In this document: positions 37,307 through 47,104 of the stretch, piece by piece | Position numbering within the stretch: the first letter of the stretch is position 1 | Layout: each line of letters begins with the position of its first letter | Source of the DNA: Chitinophaga pinensis | GTDB lineage: Bacteria > Pseudomonadota > Gammaproteobacteria > Burkholderiales > SG8-41 | Length of the DNA stretch: 64,000 nt | Assembly: GCA_943329075.2 (NCBI GenBank) | Contig: CALQCM020000009.1 | Coordinates: 35,295-99,294 of the forward strand | Direction: 5' to 3' | The notes under the pieces: model-generated | Databases searched by the model: none | Told to the model about the DNA's origin: nothing | What the model saw: the letters and a program-made list of their open reading frames with translations, nothing else | Position numbers and translations under genes: made by a program

Positions 37307-37332
37307 CGTACTGCGCGGGGAACTGACGCAGC

Positions 37333-38103
37333 ATGTTTGAGGCGTTCAGGCGCTGGCGGCGACGTCGCATCGTCGAGCACGCCGAACTCGATCCGGTCTT
37401 GTGGCAGCAGACGCTGGCCCAACTGCCGTTCCTGAGCGGGCTTTCGGTCGACGAGAACGAACGGCTGCGGCAGACCGTCATTCTGTTCCTGCACGATAAA
37501 TCGATCCACGGCGCGGGCGGACTGACGCTCGATGCGGCGATGCCGCTGATGATTGCGGCACAGGCCTGCATCCTCGTCATGAATCTCGACATCGAATATT
37601 ACGCCGGCTGGGTCGAGGTCATTGTTTATCCCGATGAGTTTGTGCCGGCGATGGAATATGTGGATGAAGACGGCGTCGTGCATACGGACCATGCGCCGCG
37701 TGCCGGCGAGGCCTGGCTGCAGGGGCCGGTGATCCTGTCATGGGCGGACGTGGCGCCGCGCACCGACGGTGATGGCGTCAACGTCGTGATCCATGAATTT
37801 GCGCATAAACTCGATATGCTCAACGGCGATGCCAACGGTTATCCGCCGTTGCACGCCGGCATGAAGCGGCAGGACTGGGTCGCCGCGTTCGCCGCAGCCT
37901 ATGCGGATTTCTGCCGCCGCGTCGCGGCCGACGAAGATACCGTCATCGACCCGTACGCGGCGGAGTCTCCGGCGGAGTTTTTTGCGGTGATGAGCGAGGC
38001 CTTCTTCGAAATCCCGCACGCCGTGCAGGCGCTGTACCCGTTGATCTATACCCAGTTACAGTTGTTTTACAAACAGGATCCGCGGGGCCGATTGCCCATG
38101 TAA
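37333..38103 (+). CDS. mtfA: MtfA-like zinc peptidase
   Basis: A 256-residue MtfA (DUF980) peptidase. The zinc motif HEFAHKLDMLNGDANG and the later SPAEFFAVMSEAFFE supply the metal ligands. In E. coli MtfA binds the glucose repressor Mlc and so controls ptsG. Here a glucokinase gene lies two genes downstream, consistent with a sugar link, but no Mlc or ptsG is visible. Confidence 0.9.
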   Translation: MFEAFRRWRRRRIVEHAELDPVLWQQTLAQLPFLSGLSVDENERLRQTVILFLHDKSIHGAGGLTLDAAMPLMIAAQACILVMNLDIEYYAGWVEVIVYPDEFVPAMEYVDEDGVVHTDHAPRAGEAWLQGPVILSWADVAPRTDGDGVNVVIHEFAHKLDMLNGDANGYPPLHAGMKRQDWVAAFAAAYADFCRRVAADEDTVIDPYAAESPAEFFAVMSEAFFEIPHAVQALYPLIYTQLQLFYKQDPRGRLPM

Positions 38104-38132
38104 TGCGCAGGGTAATCGGTTAAGCTTGAGCA

Positions 38133-40067
38133 GTGTTTAAGCGTCCTCTTTCCTCGCAGTGGGTCTTGACCGCCGGCTTCGGCGGTCTGCTTGCGCTCGT
38201 ACTCGCAGTCACCTTGCTGGCGCTGGCGCGCAGCGGCACCGACGGCGTCTACGATGCTGAGATCGCGGCGGCCGGCTTGCTTGCCATTCTGATCGGCGGT
38301 GTTGCCGCGCAGTTCGTGTTGCGCAATGTCGTCGGCAGCGAAGATGCGCTGCGTCATGCGAAGGAACTCGCTGAAGTTACGCTGCGCTCGATCGGTGACG
38401 GTGTCATCACGGTGCGTGCCGATGGCTGCATCGATCTGATGAACCCCGTGGCCGAGTTGTATACCGGCTGGAGTTCGGCCGAGGCGCATGGCCAGCCGCT
38501 GGATGTGGTGTATCGCGTCGTCGACGACAAATCAGGTGCGCGACTGGCCCACCCCGGCGGCGACGAAAAGGGCGTGCGCGGCGGCGGCATTGCGGCAAAG
38601 CTGATGCGGCGCGACGGTTCGTCCTGCGCGATCCGCGATTCTTCGGCGGCGATCCACAGCAGTGCCGGCAACCTGGTCGGCTGGGTCGTGGTGTTTCACG
38701 ACATCAGCCAGATTGAACAGTTGGCACAGCAGCTGTCCTGGCAGGCCAGCCATGACTCGTTGACCGGCCTGGTCAACCGGCGCGAATTCGAACGGCGACT
38801 CACCGAGCTCGTCACTTCGGCGCGTGGCGACGGCCGCCAGCACGCCTTGCTCTACATGGATCTCGACAATTTCAAAACGGTCAACGATACCTGCGGCCAT
38901 GCCGCCGGCGACGAGATGCTGCGGCAACTGACGACGGTGATGCAAACGGGCATGCGCGGCAGCGACACGCTGGCGCGTCTGGGCGGCGACGAATTCGGCG
39001 TGCTGCTGGAATCCTGCCCGCTGGAACAGGCGGTGCGCATTGCCAACGGCATGCGCGAAGCGGTGCGCGAGTTCCGCTTCATCTGGGAAGACAAGACATT
39101 CGGCGTCGGCATCAGCGCCGGGCTGGTCGGCTTCGATGGCGCCGAGTCGACCGACCGCGTGCTGGCGGCCGCCGACCGCATCTGTTACGAAGCCAAGAGC
39201 AAGGGCCGCGACCGCGTGCAGGTTTATCATCCTGAAAAGGAAGGCGCGCAGGACCAGAACACCGAACTCAGCATGGTGTCGCAGATCAACCACGCATTTG
39301 AGCTCGGCAATTTCCGCCTTTACCGGCAGGAGATCGTGTCACTCAATGCCGCCGAGGGTGATACGCCGCATTACGAAATTCTCGTGCGCATGCTCGACAA
39401 TAGCGGGCATCCGGTGCCGCCGAGTGCGTTCATGCCGGCGGCCGAACGCTACAACCTGCTCGGTTCAATCGAACGCTGGGTGATCAGTTCGTTGGTCGAA
39501 TTTCTCGCCGCGCAGTGCGAGAGCGGGGCGATCCCGCGCGATACGGGCCAGCCGACGACGGCGTTTTATTCCGTCAATCTGTCGGGGGCGAGCATCAACG
39601 ACGCCAGTTTCACCGATTTCATCTGTAAACTGATCAACCGCTTCAACCTGCCGCGCGGTCTTTTATGTTTTGAAGTCACGGAGACCACCGCGATCGCCAA
39701 TCTGTCAAAAGCCGCGTCGTTGATGCATGAACTGAAAACGCTGGGCTGTCGCTTTGCACTGGATGATTTTGGCATCGGCATGTCGTCTTTTGCCTATCTC
39801 AAATATCTGCCGGTCGACTTCATCAAGATCGACGGTGTGTTCGTGCGCGGGATGGCCGCCGACCCGATGGACCAGGCCATTGTCGAGGCGATTAACCGCA
39901 TCGCGCATATCCTGGGCCTGAAAACGGTGGCTGAATTTGTTGAGGATGCCACCATCCTGGACCGCTTGCGCAGCATTGGCGTCGATTACGCGCAGGGCTA
40001 TTTCATTTCAAAGCCATCGGCCTTGTTGCCGGCAGCGGCCGAACCTGCAATATTGGAGCCCGCATGA
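38133..40067 (+). CDS. Membrane GGDEF-EAL protein with PAS domain
   Basis: A 644-residue c-di-GMP enzyme. Two helices (residues 11-33 and 42-63) are followed by a PAS domain (about 78-195), GGDEF (205-365; RLGGDEFGVLL with an RxxD inhibitory site five residues before) and EAL (about 390-635). The GGDEF motif is intact at 284-288. The EAL signature reads YEILVRM, with the DDFGIGMSSFAYLKYLP loop and a later SKPSALLP; the key Glu and Asp residues are kept. Both cyclase and phosphodiesterase activity are therefore possible. Start is GTG 38133. The gene overlaps glk by four bases. Confidence 0.9.
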   Translation: MFKRPLSSQWVLTAGFGGLLALVLAVTLLALARSGTDGVYDAEIAAAGLLAILIGGVAAQFVLRNVVGSEDALRHAKELAEVTLRSIGDGVITVRADGCIDLMNPVAELYTGWSSAEAHGQPLDVVYRVVDDKSGARLAHPGGDEKGVRGGGIAAKLMRRDGSSCAIRDSSAAIHSSAGNLVGWVVVFHDISQIEQLAQQLSWQASHDSLTGLVNRREFERRLTELVTSARGDGRQHALLYMDLDNFKTVNDTCGHAAGDEMLRQLTTVMQTGMRGSDTLARLGGDEFGVLLESCPLEQAVRIANGMREAVREFRFIWEDKTFGVGISAGLVGFDGAESTDRVLAAADRICYEAKSKGRDRVQVYHPEKEGAQDQNTELSMVSQINHAFELGNFRLYRQEIVSLNAAEGDTPHYEILVRMLDNSGHPVPPSAFMPAAERYNLLGSIERWVISSLVEFLAAQCESGAIPRDTGQPTTAFYSVNLSGASINDASFTDFICKLINRFNLPRGLLCFEVTETTAIANLSKAASLMHELKTLGCRFALDDFGIGMSSFAYLKYLPVDFIKIDGVFVRGMAADPMDQAIVEAINRIAHILGLKTVAEFVEDATILDRLRSIGVDYAQGYFISKPSALLPAAAEPAILEPA

Positions 40068-41077
40068 GTGTTGGTAAAGTGCGCCAGTTGTATGTGCTGG
40101 TCGGTGATATCGGTGGTACGAATTCGCTGCTCGAACTGTTTGCCGAGCACGACGGCGAGATGCGCGGCGTCAAGGAAATCCTGCTGCCGAGCGCCGCATT
40201 TTCCAGTTTCGATTTGCTGCTGGACCGATTTTTTGCTGAAAGCGGTGTTGCTTCAACGAGCGTCGCCGCCGCCTGCTTTTCAGTGGCAGGGCCGGTTGAA
40301 GGCGGCGTTTGTGCGATGACCAATCTGGACTGGCGTATCGACGAGGCGGCGTTGAGCGCGCGTTACAAGATTGCCGAGGTGCGGTTGCTGAATGACTTTG
40401 CCGCGGTTGGCCACGGCATCGCGAGTCTGGGTGAACACGACGTCGTCACCTTGCAACGCGGGGTGGCGCAGCCGCATGGCACGCGGCTGGTGGTGGGCGC
40501 GGGCACCGGGCTGGGTGTATGCATGTTGAACTGGCAGGGTGACGGCTATGCCGTGCATTCTTCCGAAGCGGGGCATACCGACTTTGCGCCGCTGAATGCG
40601 ACGCAGGACGCGCTGCTCGCCGCATTGCGTGTGCCCTTCGGCCGTGTTTCCTACGAACGCATCGTCTCGGGGCCGGGGCTCCTGCGCATTTTCGGTTTTT
40701 TGCAGGACACCGGTGCCGGTGTGCCGTCTAAGCAATTGCGCGAGGCGATGCAGAAACAGGACGCGGCGGCGGCGATCTCCGAATTCGCCGTCGGCAAACT
40801 CGATCCGCTGGCGGTGCGCGCGCTCGAACTGTTCATCACGGTCTACGGTGAATTCGTCGGCAATATGGCGTTGACGACGTTGTCGCGTGGTGGTGTTTAC
40901 ATCGCGGGCGGCATTGCGCGCAAGATTGCAGCAAAGCTTGGCGACGGCAGCTTTGTGCGCGCCTTCACCGACAAGGGACGTTTCGCGGATTTGCTGCGGC
41001 GTTATCCGGTCCACATCGTCACCGATCCGAAAATCGGCCTCAAGGGCGCGCTGAACTACCTGCGTAACGCGGACTGA
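40064..41077 (+). CDS. glk: Glucokinase
   Basis: A 337-residue hexokinase-fold enzyme phosphorylating glucose with ATP. Motifs are VGDIGGTNSLLEL (phosphate), LLNDFAAVGHGI (catalytic Asp), VGAGTGLGVCML and SSEAGHTDFAPLN. The ATG overlaps the stop of the c-di-GMP gene (ATGA), so the two are translationally coupled, an unusual pairing. Confidence 0.92.
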   Translation: MSVGKVRQLYVLVGDIGGTNSLLELFAEHDGEMRGVKEILLPSAAFSSFDLLLDRFFAESGVASTSVAAACFSVAGPVEGGVCAMTNLDWRIDEAALSARYKIAEVRLLNDFAAVGHGIASLGEHDVVTLQRGVAQPHGTRLVVGAGTGLGVCMLNWQGDGYAVHSSEAGHTDFAPLNATQDALLAALRVPFGRVSYERIVSGPGLLRIFGFLQDTGAGVPSKQLREAMQKQDAAAAISEFAVGKLDPLAVRALELFITVYGEFVGNMALTTLSRGGVYIAGGIARKIAAKLGDGSFVRAFTDKGRFADLLRRYPVHIVTDPKIGLKGALNYLRNAD

Positions 41078-41098
41078 ACGTGGCTCTTCAGTCGTCTC

Positions 41099-41710
41099 TC
41101 ACGCCGGCGGCGGCGATTTTTCGAAGGCCGCGAGTTCCTGCGGCGAATTGATGTTGCTGAAGGCATCGGCAACGTCATCGAAGGCGACTTCGACCACTTT
41201 CAGCGTCGCATACCATGCGTCAATCTTGCGCCCGCCTGCTGCCAGAAACGCCTCCAGATGCGGCAGCACATCGCGCCGGCACAGACAGAACACCGGATGC
41301 GGCTGGTCGCCGGTTTTGGCGACCGTGAGTTGTGCGTCATGCGCCTGCATGGCGGCATGCAGACGTGCAACGACATCCAGCGGCAGAAACGGCGAATCGC
41401 AGGGGGCGGTGGCGATCAGCGGATGCGCGGCCGCAGCCAGTGCCGCGTGCAGACCGGCCAGCGGGCCGGCGTAACCGCCGATGACGTCGGCAATAACGCG
41501 GTGGCCGAACGTCGCGTAGACATCGGCATTTTGATTGGCGTTGATCAGCAGTTCGGACACCTGCGGTGCGAAACGGTCGATGACCCAGGCCACCATCGGC
41601 CGGCCGCGCAGTTCGCGCAGGCCTTTGTCGACGCCGCCCATGCGACGACCGAGGCCGCCGGCGAGCACGACGCCGGTGATCGATGGTTGTACGGTCGGTG
41701 ATGTGTTCAC
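41099..41710 (-). CDS. mobA: Molybdenum cofactor guanylyltransferase
   Basis: A 203-residue MobA that adds GMP to molybdopterin to make the MGD cofactor. The nucleotide-binding loop is VLAGGLGRRMGGVDKGL, and ATAPCDSPFLPLDV supplies the metal Asp. GTG 41710, seven bases past the fdhD stop, gives the usual family start; the longer reading would overlap fdhD. The bis-MGD product is needed by the formate dehydrogenase in this window. Confidence 0.88.
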   Translation of the reverse strand: MNTSPTVQPSITGVVLAGGLGRRMGGVDKGLRELRGRPMVAWVIDRFAPQVSELLINANQNADVYATFGHRVIADVIGGYAGPLAGLHAALAAAAHPLIATAPCDSPFLPLDVVARLHAAMQAHDAQLTVAKTGDQPHPVFCLCRRDVLPHLEAFLAAGGRKIDAWYATLKVVEVAFDDVADAFSNINSPQELAAFEKSPPPA

Positions 41711-41717
41711 GCTGGTT

Positions 41718-42524
41718 CTATTTGACGAAGCGGTGCGCACCGGCAAACAGCAGGTAGTGTTTGCCGGTGGCACGCCCGATCATGGTGATGCCGGTTTTCT
41801 GCGCGATGTCGTAGCCCATTTGCGTCAGACCGGAACGCGAGACCAGTACGGGAATCTGCATTTGCGCGCACTTGATAACCATCTCGGAAGTTAAACGGCC
41901 GGTGGTGTAGAAAATTTTGTCACTGCCGTCGATGGCGTCGAGCCACATGCGGCCGGCGATGGCATCGACCGCGTTGTGTCGACCAACGTCTTCGACAAAC
42001 ATCAGGATGTCGGCGCCGTGCGCCAGCGCGCAGCCGTGCACGGCGCCGGCCTGCTTGTAGACCGTGTCATGCCGTCGCACATTGTCGATCAACTGGTAAT
42101 ACACCGACTCGTTGAGCGAGACGTCGTCGCGCAGGCGGATGTTTTCAATGTCGTCCATCAGCGCGCCAAATACGGTGCCCTGGCCGCAGCCGGTGGTAAC
42201 GGTGCGTTTTTCCATGCGGCCATCGAGATCGGCGAGGCCGTTGCGGGTGGTGACGGCCACGGCAGCGACGTCCCAATCGGCCTGCACGGCGACGATGTCT
42301 TCGAGGCGCTCGACCAGACGCTGGTTGCGCAGATAGCCGAGTGCCAGCGCCTCGGGATCGCCGCCCAGCGTCATCAGGGTGACGATTTCGCGTTTGTCGA
42401 CGTAGAGCGTGAGCGGACGTTCAGCGGCGATCGCGGTGGGCACCGTTTCGCCATGCTCGTTGCGCGCATCGACGGTAAAGGTCGGTGCGCAGCGTGCTTG
42501 CGTCATGTGCGGGCGGTAGGGCAT
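41718..42524 (-). CDS. fdhD: Formate dehydrogenase accessory sulfurtransferase FdhD
   Basis: A 268-residue FdhD that passes sulfur from a desulfurase to the molybdenum cofactor, as needed for formate dehydrogenase. The conserved loop reads TTGCGQGTVFG: the first motif cysteine (Cys113) is present, but the second position of the E. coli CxxC is Gly116. Later blocks VGRHNAVDAIAGRMWL and YTTGRLTSEMVIKC are typical. The single-Cys form is enough for persulfide transfer in principle. It lies between moaA and mobA, all on the same strand. Confidence 0.92.
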   Translation of the reverse strand: MPYRPHMTQARCAPTFTVDARNEHGETVPTAIAAERPLTLYVDKREIVTLMTLGGDPEALALGYLRNQRLVERLEDIVAVQADWDVAAVAVTTRNGLADLDGRMEKRTVTTGCGQGTVFGALMDDIENIRLRDDVSLNESVYYQLIDNVRRHDTVYKQAGAVHGCALAHGADILMFVEDVGRHNAVDAIAGRMWLDAIDGSDKIFYTTGRLTSEMVIKCAQMQIPVLVSRSGLTQMGYDIAQKTGITMIGRATGKHYLLFAGAHRFVK

Positions 42525-42530
42525 TTATTG

Positions 42531-42637
42531 GGATTCAGGATTCAGGATTGAGGATCGAGGATTGAGGATTGAGGATTGAGCAATCAACACCGACCGCCTG
42601 AGCTTGCTTCCCTCTCAATCCTCAATCCTCAATCCTC
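42531..42637. repeat. GAGGATT tandem repeat with inverted arm
   Basis: Tandem 7-9-base units (GAGGATTGAG with variants) fill 42531-42580, and the reverse complement (CTCAATCCT repeated) fills 42612-42637. The two arms can form a slippery hairpin of variable length between the moaA stop and the fdhD start. Confidence 0.75.
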
Positions 42638-42647
42638 GAACCTGCGG

Positions 42648-43676
42648 TTAGCCGCCGATATACGACATCTCGACCTTTTTCAGGCTGCTGGTGGCGTTGG
42701 TGCGGATTTCAGAATAGCGGTCGCTGCGCGCGCTCCACACACGGTTGATTTGCTGTGCGATGGTGTCGTCGTCGGCGCCGCCACGCAACAGCGATTTGAA
42801 ATCGTGGCCTTCGGTGGCGAACAGACAGGTGAAAAGCCGGCCCTCGGTGGAGAGGCGCGCGCGCGTGCAGTCGCGACAGAAGGCCTGCGTGACCGAGGCG
42901 ATGACGCCGATTTCACCGCTGCCGTCGGCGTAACGCCAGCGTTTGGCCACCTCGCCGCGGTAATGCGGGTCGGCGGGAACCAGCGGCGCCTCGGCGTTGA
43001 TCATGTCGATGATTTCACGCGCGGTGACGACGTCGTCCATGCGCCAGCCGTTGGTGTGGCCGACGTCCATGTATTCGATGAAACGCAGGATGTGGCCGCT
43101 GCCGCGGAAATGCCGCGCCATGGCGGCGACTGATTGATCGTTGACGCCGCGCTTGACCACCATGTTGATCTTGACCGGGGCGAGGCCGGCCGCGGCGGCG
43201 GCGTCGATACCGCCGAGCACGCGCGACACCGGAAAATCGACGTCATTCATTTTCATGAACACGGCGTCGTCCAGGGAATCGAGGCTCACCGTGATGCGTT
43301 TGAGACCGGCTGCTTTCAGTGCGCGCGCCTTTTTGGCGAGCAGCGAACCGTTGGTGGTCAGCGTCAGATCAAGGCCGGGAATGGCGGCGAGCATCTCGAT
43401 CAGGCGCTCGATGTTGCGGCGCACGAGGGGTTCACCGCCGGTCAGGCGGATTTTTTCGATGCCGTTGCGCGCGAATACTGTGGCGAGCCGCGTGATCTCT
43501 TCGAAGCTCAGCAGTTCGCGGTGTTCGAGAAACTGGTAGTCCTTGCCGAAGACGGCTTTCGGCATGCAATAGACGCAGCGGAAATTGCAGCGGTCGGTGA
43601 CCGAAATGCGCAGGTCGCGCAGTGGTCGGCCGAGCGTGTCGGCATTGCGCGTGGCGGCGTCGGAAAGCGGTGGCAT
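42648..43676 (-). CDS. moaA: GTP 3',8-cyclase MoaA
   Basis: A 342-residue radical SAM enzyme for the first step of molybdopterin synthesis. The N-terminal cluster cysteines are 30, 34 and 37 in [15 protein letters not shown]. The C-terminal cluster cysteines lie in [19 protein letters not shown]. The protein ends in the double glycine (YIGG) required by MoaA. ATG 43676 has no clear ribosome site. Confidence 0.93.
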   Translation of the reverse strand: MPPLSDAATRNADTLGRPLRDLRISVTDRCNFRCVYCMPKAVFGKDYQFLEHRELLSFEEITRLATVFARNGIEKIRLTGGEPLVRRNIERLIEMLAAIPGLDLTLTTNGSLLAKKARALKAAGLKRITVSLDSLDDAVFMKMNDVDFPVSRVLGGIDAAAAAGLAPVKINMVVKRGVNDQSVAAMARHFRGSGHILRFIEYMDVGHTNGWRMDDVVTAREIIDMINAEAPLVPADPHYRGEVAKRWRYADGSGEIGVIASVTQAFCRDCTRARLSTEGRLFTCLFATEGHDFKSLLRGGADDDTIAQQINRVWSARSDRYSEIRTNATSSLKKVEMSYIGG

Positions 43677-44004
43677 TGCGGTGTTCAGATGGTGCTCCAG
43701 TGCTAATTGATTCGAGACGGGCGGGGGACGCAGATTATGACAATTAGACCTGCTGCGGGCAAGCAATACACCGGCGGGAAATCAATTGTTTGGCGAGAAC
43801 TTGATGCGTAATCGAAGGAAAATCCTCGCCGTTTACGTTGCGCCGCACAACCGTATTTCGAATGTGGTCATATGGAAAATGTTTGACATGCGACATGGTG
43901 GATGCCTTAATGCAAACGTCGTATTGCGCTCCAAAAAATAGAAACGGCGCGGTGCGAGCAGCATTTTCAGTAGTCGGATTCGACAATATCTTGGGAGGAG
44001 CCCT
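43677..44004. other. Intergenic region between moaA and the fdn operon
   Basis: This 328-base divergent gap contains a predicted sigma-70 promoter at 43883-43911 for the formate dehydrogenase operon and GGGAGGAG just before its ATG. I see no FNR box or NarL-type heptamer that I could support. Confidence 0.45.
43883..43911 (+). promoter_or_regulatory. Predicted sigma-70 promoter of the fdn operon
   Basis: A perfect TTGACA (43883-43888) is followed 17 bases later by CTTAAT (43906-43911), four of six matches to the -10 consensus. This leaves a leader of about 85 bases before fdnG. Confidence 0.5.
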
Positions 44005-47000
44005 ATGGATATGAATCGACGGCAGTTCTTCCGTACTTGTGCGGCGGGACTTGGCGGCTCGAGCATTGCGATGCTCGGCTTTTCGCCACAGCCGGTCTTG
44101 GCCCAGGTGCGCGGCTTCAAACTGGCGCGCACGACCGAAACCCGCAGCACCTGTCCCTATTGCTCCGTCAGTTGCGGCGTGATCATGTACACGCTGGGCG
44201 ACAACGCCAAGAACAACAAACCGAGCATCATTCATGTCGAGGGCGATCCCGATCATCCGGTGAACCGCGGCACGCTGTGCCCGAAGGGCGCCGGTCTGCT
44301 CGACATGATCCACAGCCCGAACCGGCTCAAATATCCGGAAGTGCGCGAAGCCAAATCGAAAGAGTGGAGGCGTATTTCATGGGACGAGGCCTACACACGC
44401 ATCGCCAAACACATGAAGGAAGATCGCGACAAGAATTTCATCACCAAGAACGACAAGGGTGTCACGGTCAACCGCTGGAACACCACGGCGATGCTGGCAA
44501 GCAGTGCGGCGAGCAACGAGTCGGGGTATCTGACAGTCAAGTCTGCCCGCGGCATGGGCATGACCGCCTTCGACACCCAGGCACGAATATGACACGCACC
44601 GACGGTGTCCAGTCTGGGCCCCACGTTCGGTAGAGGTGCAATGACCAATAGCTGGGTCGATATCAAGAACGCCGACCTGGTTTTGATCATGGGTGGTAAC
44701 GCAGCAGAGGCGCATCCCTGCGGTTTCAAGTGGGTCACGGAGGCGATGCAGCAGCGCAATGCCAAGCTGGTGGTGGTCGATCCGCGCTTTACGCGGTCGG
44801 CGGCGGTGGCGGATTACTACGCGCCGATCCGCGTCGGCACCGACATCGCTTTTCTCGCCGGCGTCATCAACTACATGCTGTCGAACGACAAGGTCCACAT
44901 GGAATACGTCAAGACGTATACCAACGCAACCTTCCTCGTTAACGACAAATTCTCGTTCGAGAACGGATTCTTCACTGGTTACGACGAAGGCAAGCGCAGC
45001 TACGACAAGTCGACCTGGGGCTACCAGCGCGACAAGAGCAAGGACGAGTTCGTCATGGTCGACGAGACCATGCAGAGCCCGAACTGCGTCTACCAGCTGA
45101 TGAAGAAGCATTATTCGCGCTACACGCCGGAACTGGTGTCGAAGATCTGTGGCACGCCGAAAGATGCGTTCCTCAAGGTCGCCGGATTCATCGCCGGCAC
45201 GCATACGCCGGATCGCGTGATGACGATTCTCTACGCGCTGGGCTGGACGCAACACTCGGTGGGTTCGCAGAACATCCGTGCGATGGCGATGATCCAGTTG
45301 CTGCTTGGCAACATGGGGCGCGCCGGTGGCGGCGTCAATGCGCTGCGCGGTCACGCCAACGTGCAGGGTATTACCGACATGTGTCTGTATTCGGAGGTGT
45401 TGCCGGGTTACCTTGGTGCGCCGACCGATGCGGACACAACGCGCGAGGACTATCTGAAGGTGCGCACGCCGAAACCGCTGCGGCCGAACCAGATGAACTT
45501 CCCGCAGAACTTTCCGAAATGGCACACCAGTCTGATGAAGGCATGGTTCGGCGATGCGGCGAACAAGGACAACAATTTCGCCTACGACATGATGCCGAAG
45601 CGCGACACCGCCTACGACGCGCTGGCGATCTTCGAGCGTATGTACCAAGGCAAGGTCAACGGCTTTCTCTGCCAGGGTTTTAATCCGCTGGCGGCGATTC
45701 CGAACAAAAAGAAGCTCGGTATCGCGTTTGCCAAGTTGAAGTTTCTGGTGGTGATGGATCCGCTGCAGACGGAAACGGCGGAATTCTGGAAAAACTTCAC
45801 CGACTTCAACAACGTCGAGACCGACAAGATCGAGACCGAAGTGTTCCGCCTGCCAGCAACCTGCTTTGCAGAGGAAACCGGTTCGTTCACCAATTCGAGC
45901 CGCGTGTTGCAATGGCACCAGCGCGCCACCGAGCCGCCCGGCGAGGCGAAGACCGACGCCGAGATCATGGCATCGCTTTTCATGCGCATGCGCGATCTAT
46001 ACAAAAAAGACGGTGGCACCTTCCCGGACGCGATTGTGAATATGGCATGGGCGTATTCGAACCCGAACAACCCGGCACCGGAAGAAGTCGCCCGTGAGTT
46101 CAACGGCAAGGCGCTGGGCGACGTAATGGCACCGCCGGATCCGAAGAATCCGAAGGAACCGCCGAAGGTATTGGTCAAGGCGGGCGAGCAGTTGCCGGGT
46201 TTCGCGATGTTGCGCGACGACGGTTCGACATCGTGCGGCAACTGGTTGTATTGCGGTTCGTGGTCGCAGGCCGGCAACAACATGGCACGGCGCGATACCT
46301 CCGATCCTTCCGGATTGGGTGTGTATCCGAACTGGGGCTTTTCGTGGCCGGCCAACCGCCGTGTGTTGTACAACCGCGCGGGTGCGGACCCGGCGGGCAA
46401 GCCGTGGGATCCGAAACGCAAGGGCATCGCGTGGAACGGCACTGCGTGGGCTGGTAGCGACGTGCCGGACATCGCGCCGGCACTAGGCCCCGACTCCGGC
46501 GCCGGGCCGTTCATCATGACGCCGGAGGGGGTGGGTCGCCTGTTTGCTGTCGGGTTGATGGCCGAAGGCCCGTTCCCCGAGCATTACGAGCCGTTCGAAA
46601 CGCCGGTGGGCGTGAACCTGATGTGCCCCAGCAACGCCAAGGCGGTGAGCAATCCGGCCGCCCGCGTTTACAAGGGCGACATGGAGCAGTTCGGCAAGAT
46701 GGCCGAATTCCCGTACGCGGCGACGACTTACCGGCTCACCGAGCATCATCACTTCTGGACCAAGAATGCCCGCGCCAATGCGGCCACGCAGCCGGCGCAA
46801 TTCGTCGAAATCGGTGACGAACTGGCGAAAGAAAAGGGTATTGCGAACGGCCAAATGGTGAAAGTGCGCTCGAACCGCGGCGAGATCAAGGCGGTGGCGG
46901 TGGTGACCAAGCGCATCAAGGCGCTTGAAGTCAACGGCAAGAAGGTGCATACCGTCGGCATCCCGATCCACTGGGGGTTCATCGGCTTGGCGAAAAGCGG

Positions 47001-47094
47001 CTATCTTAGCAACACGCTGACGCCGTTCGTCGGTGACGCCAATTCGCAGACGCCGGAATTCAAGGCGTTCCTCGTCAACGTCGAGAAAGCGTGA
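44005..47094 (+). CDS. fdnG: Selenocysteine-containing formate dehydrogenase, catalytic subunit
   Basis: A 1029-residue Tat-exported molybdopterin enzyme oxidising formate to CO2. It is read through the TGA at 44590-44592. The Tat motif is NRRQFFR, and the 4Fe-4S cluster uses Cys50, 53, 57 and 92. The protein reads ...DTQARI, then Sec196, then [19 protein letters not shown], the exact context and residue number of E. coli Fdn[13 protein letters not shown] and the C-terminal molybdopterin-binding region ([23 protein letters not shown]) follow. A conventional gene caller would break it into two. GGGAGGAG fixes the start. It heads an fdnGHI-fdhE operon. Confidence 0.96.
44604..44622 (+). promoter_or_regulatory. 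SECIS hairpin of fdnG
   Basis: After the UGA, GGTGTCC pairs with GGGCCC(C) around an AGTCT loop at 44611-44615, 18 bases past the stop triplet, with one T/C mismatch. An AGUCU-type loop at this distance is what SelB binds in bacterial formate dehydrogenase mRNAs. Confidence 0.75.
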
Positions 47095-47104
47095 GGAGGG
47101 CGCC

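Noticed and set aside
42531..42637. Possible CRISPR array
   Set aside because: Units are only 7-9 bases and contiguous, with no unique spacers and no cas genes.
43791..43804. A sigma-54-like sequence TGGCGAGAACTTGA before fdnG
   Set aside because: The spacing between the GG and GC elements is one base short and the -12 element ends in GA instead of GC.
44590..44592. TGA in fdnG read as a frameshift or two genes
   Set aside because: The UGA is at codon 196 in the known Sec context, and a SECIS-like hairpin follows.
44377..45918. A 513-codon minus-strand frame inside fdnG
   Set aside because: The plus strand encodes an unmistakable formate dehydrogenase; the antisense frame has no family features.
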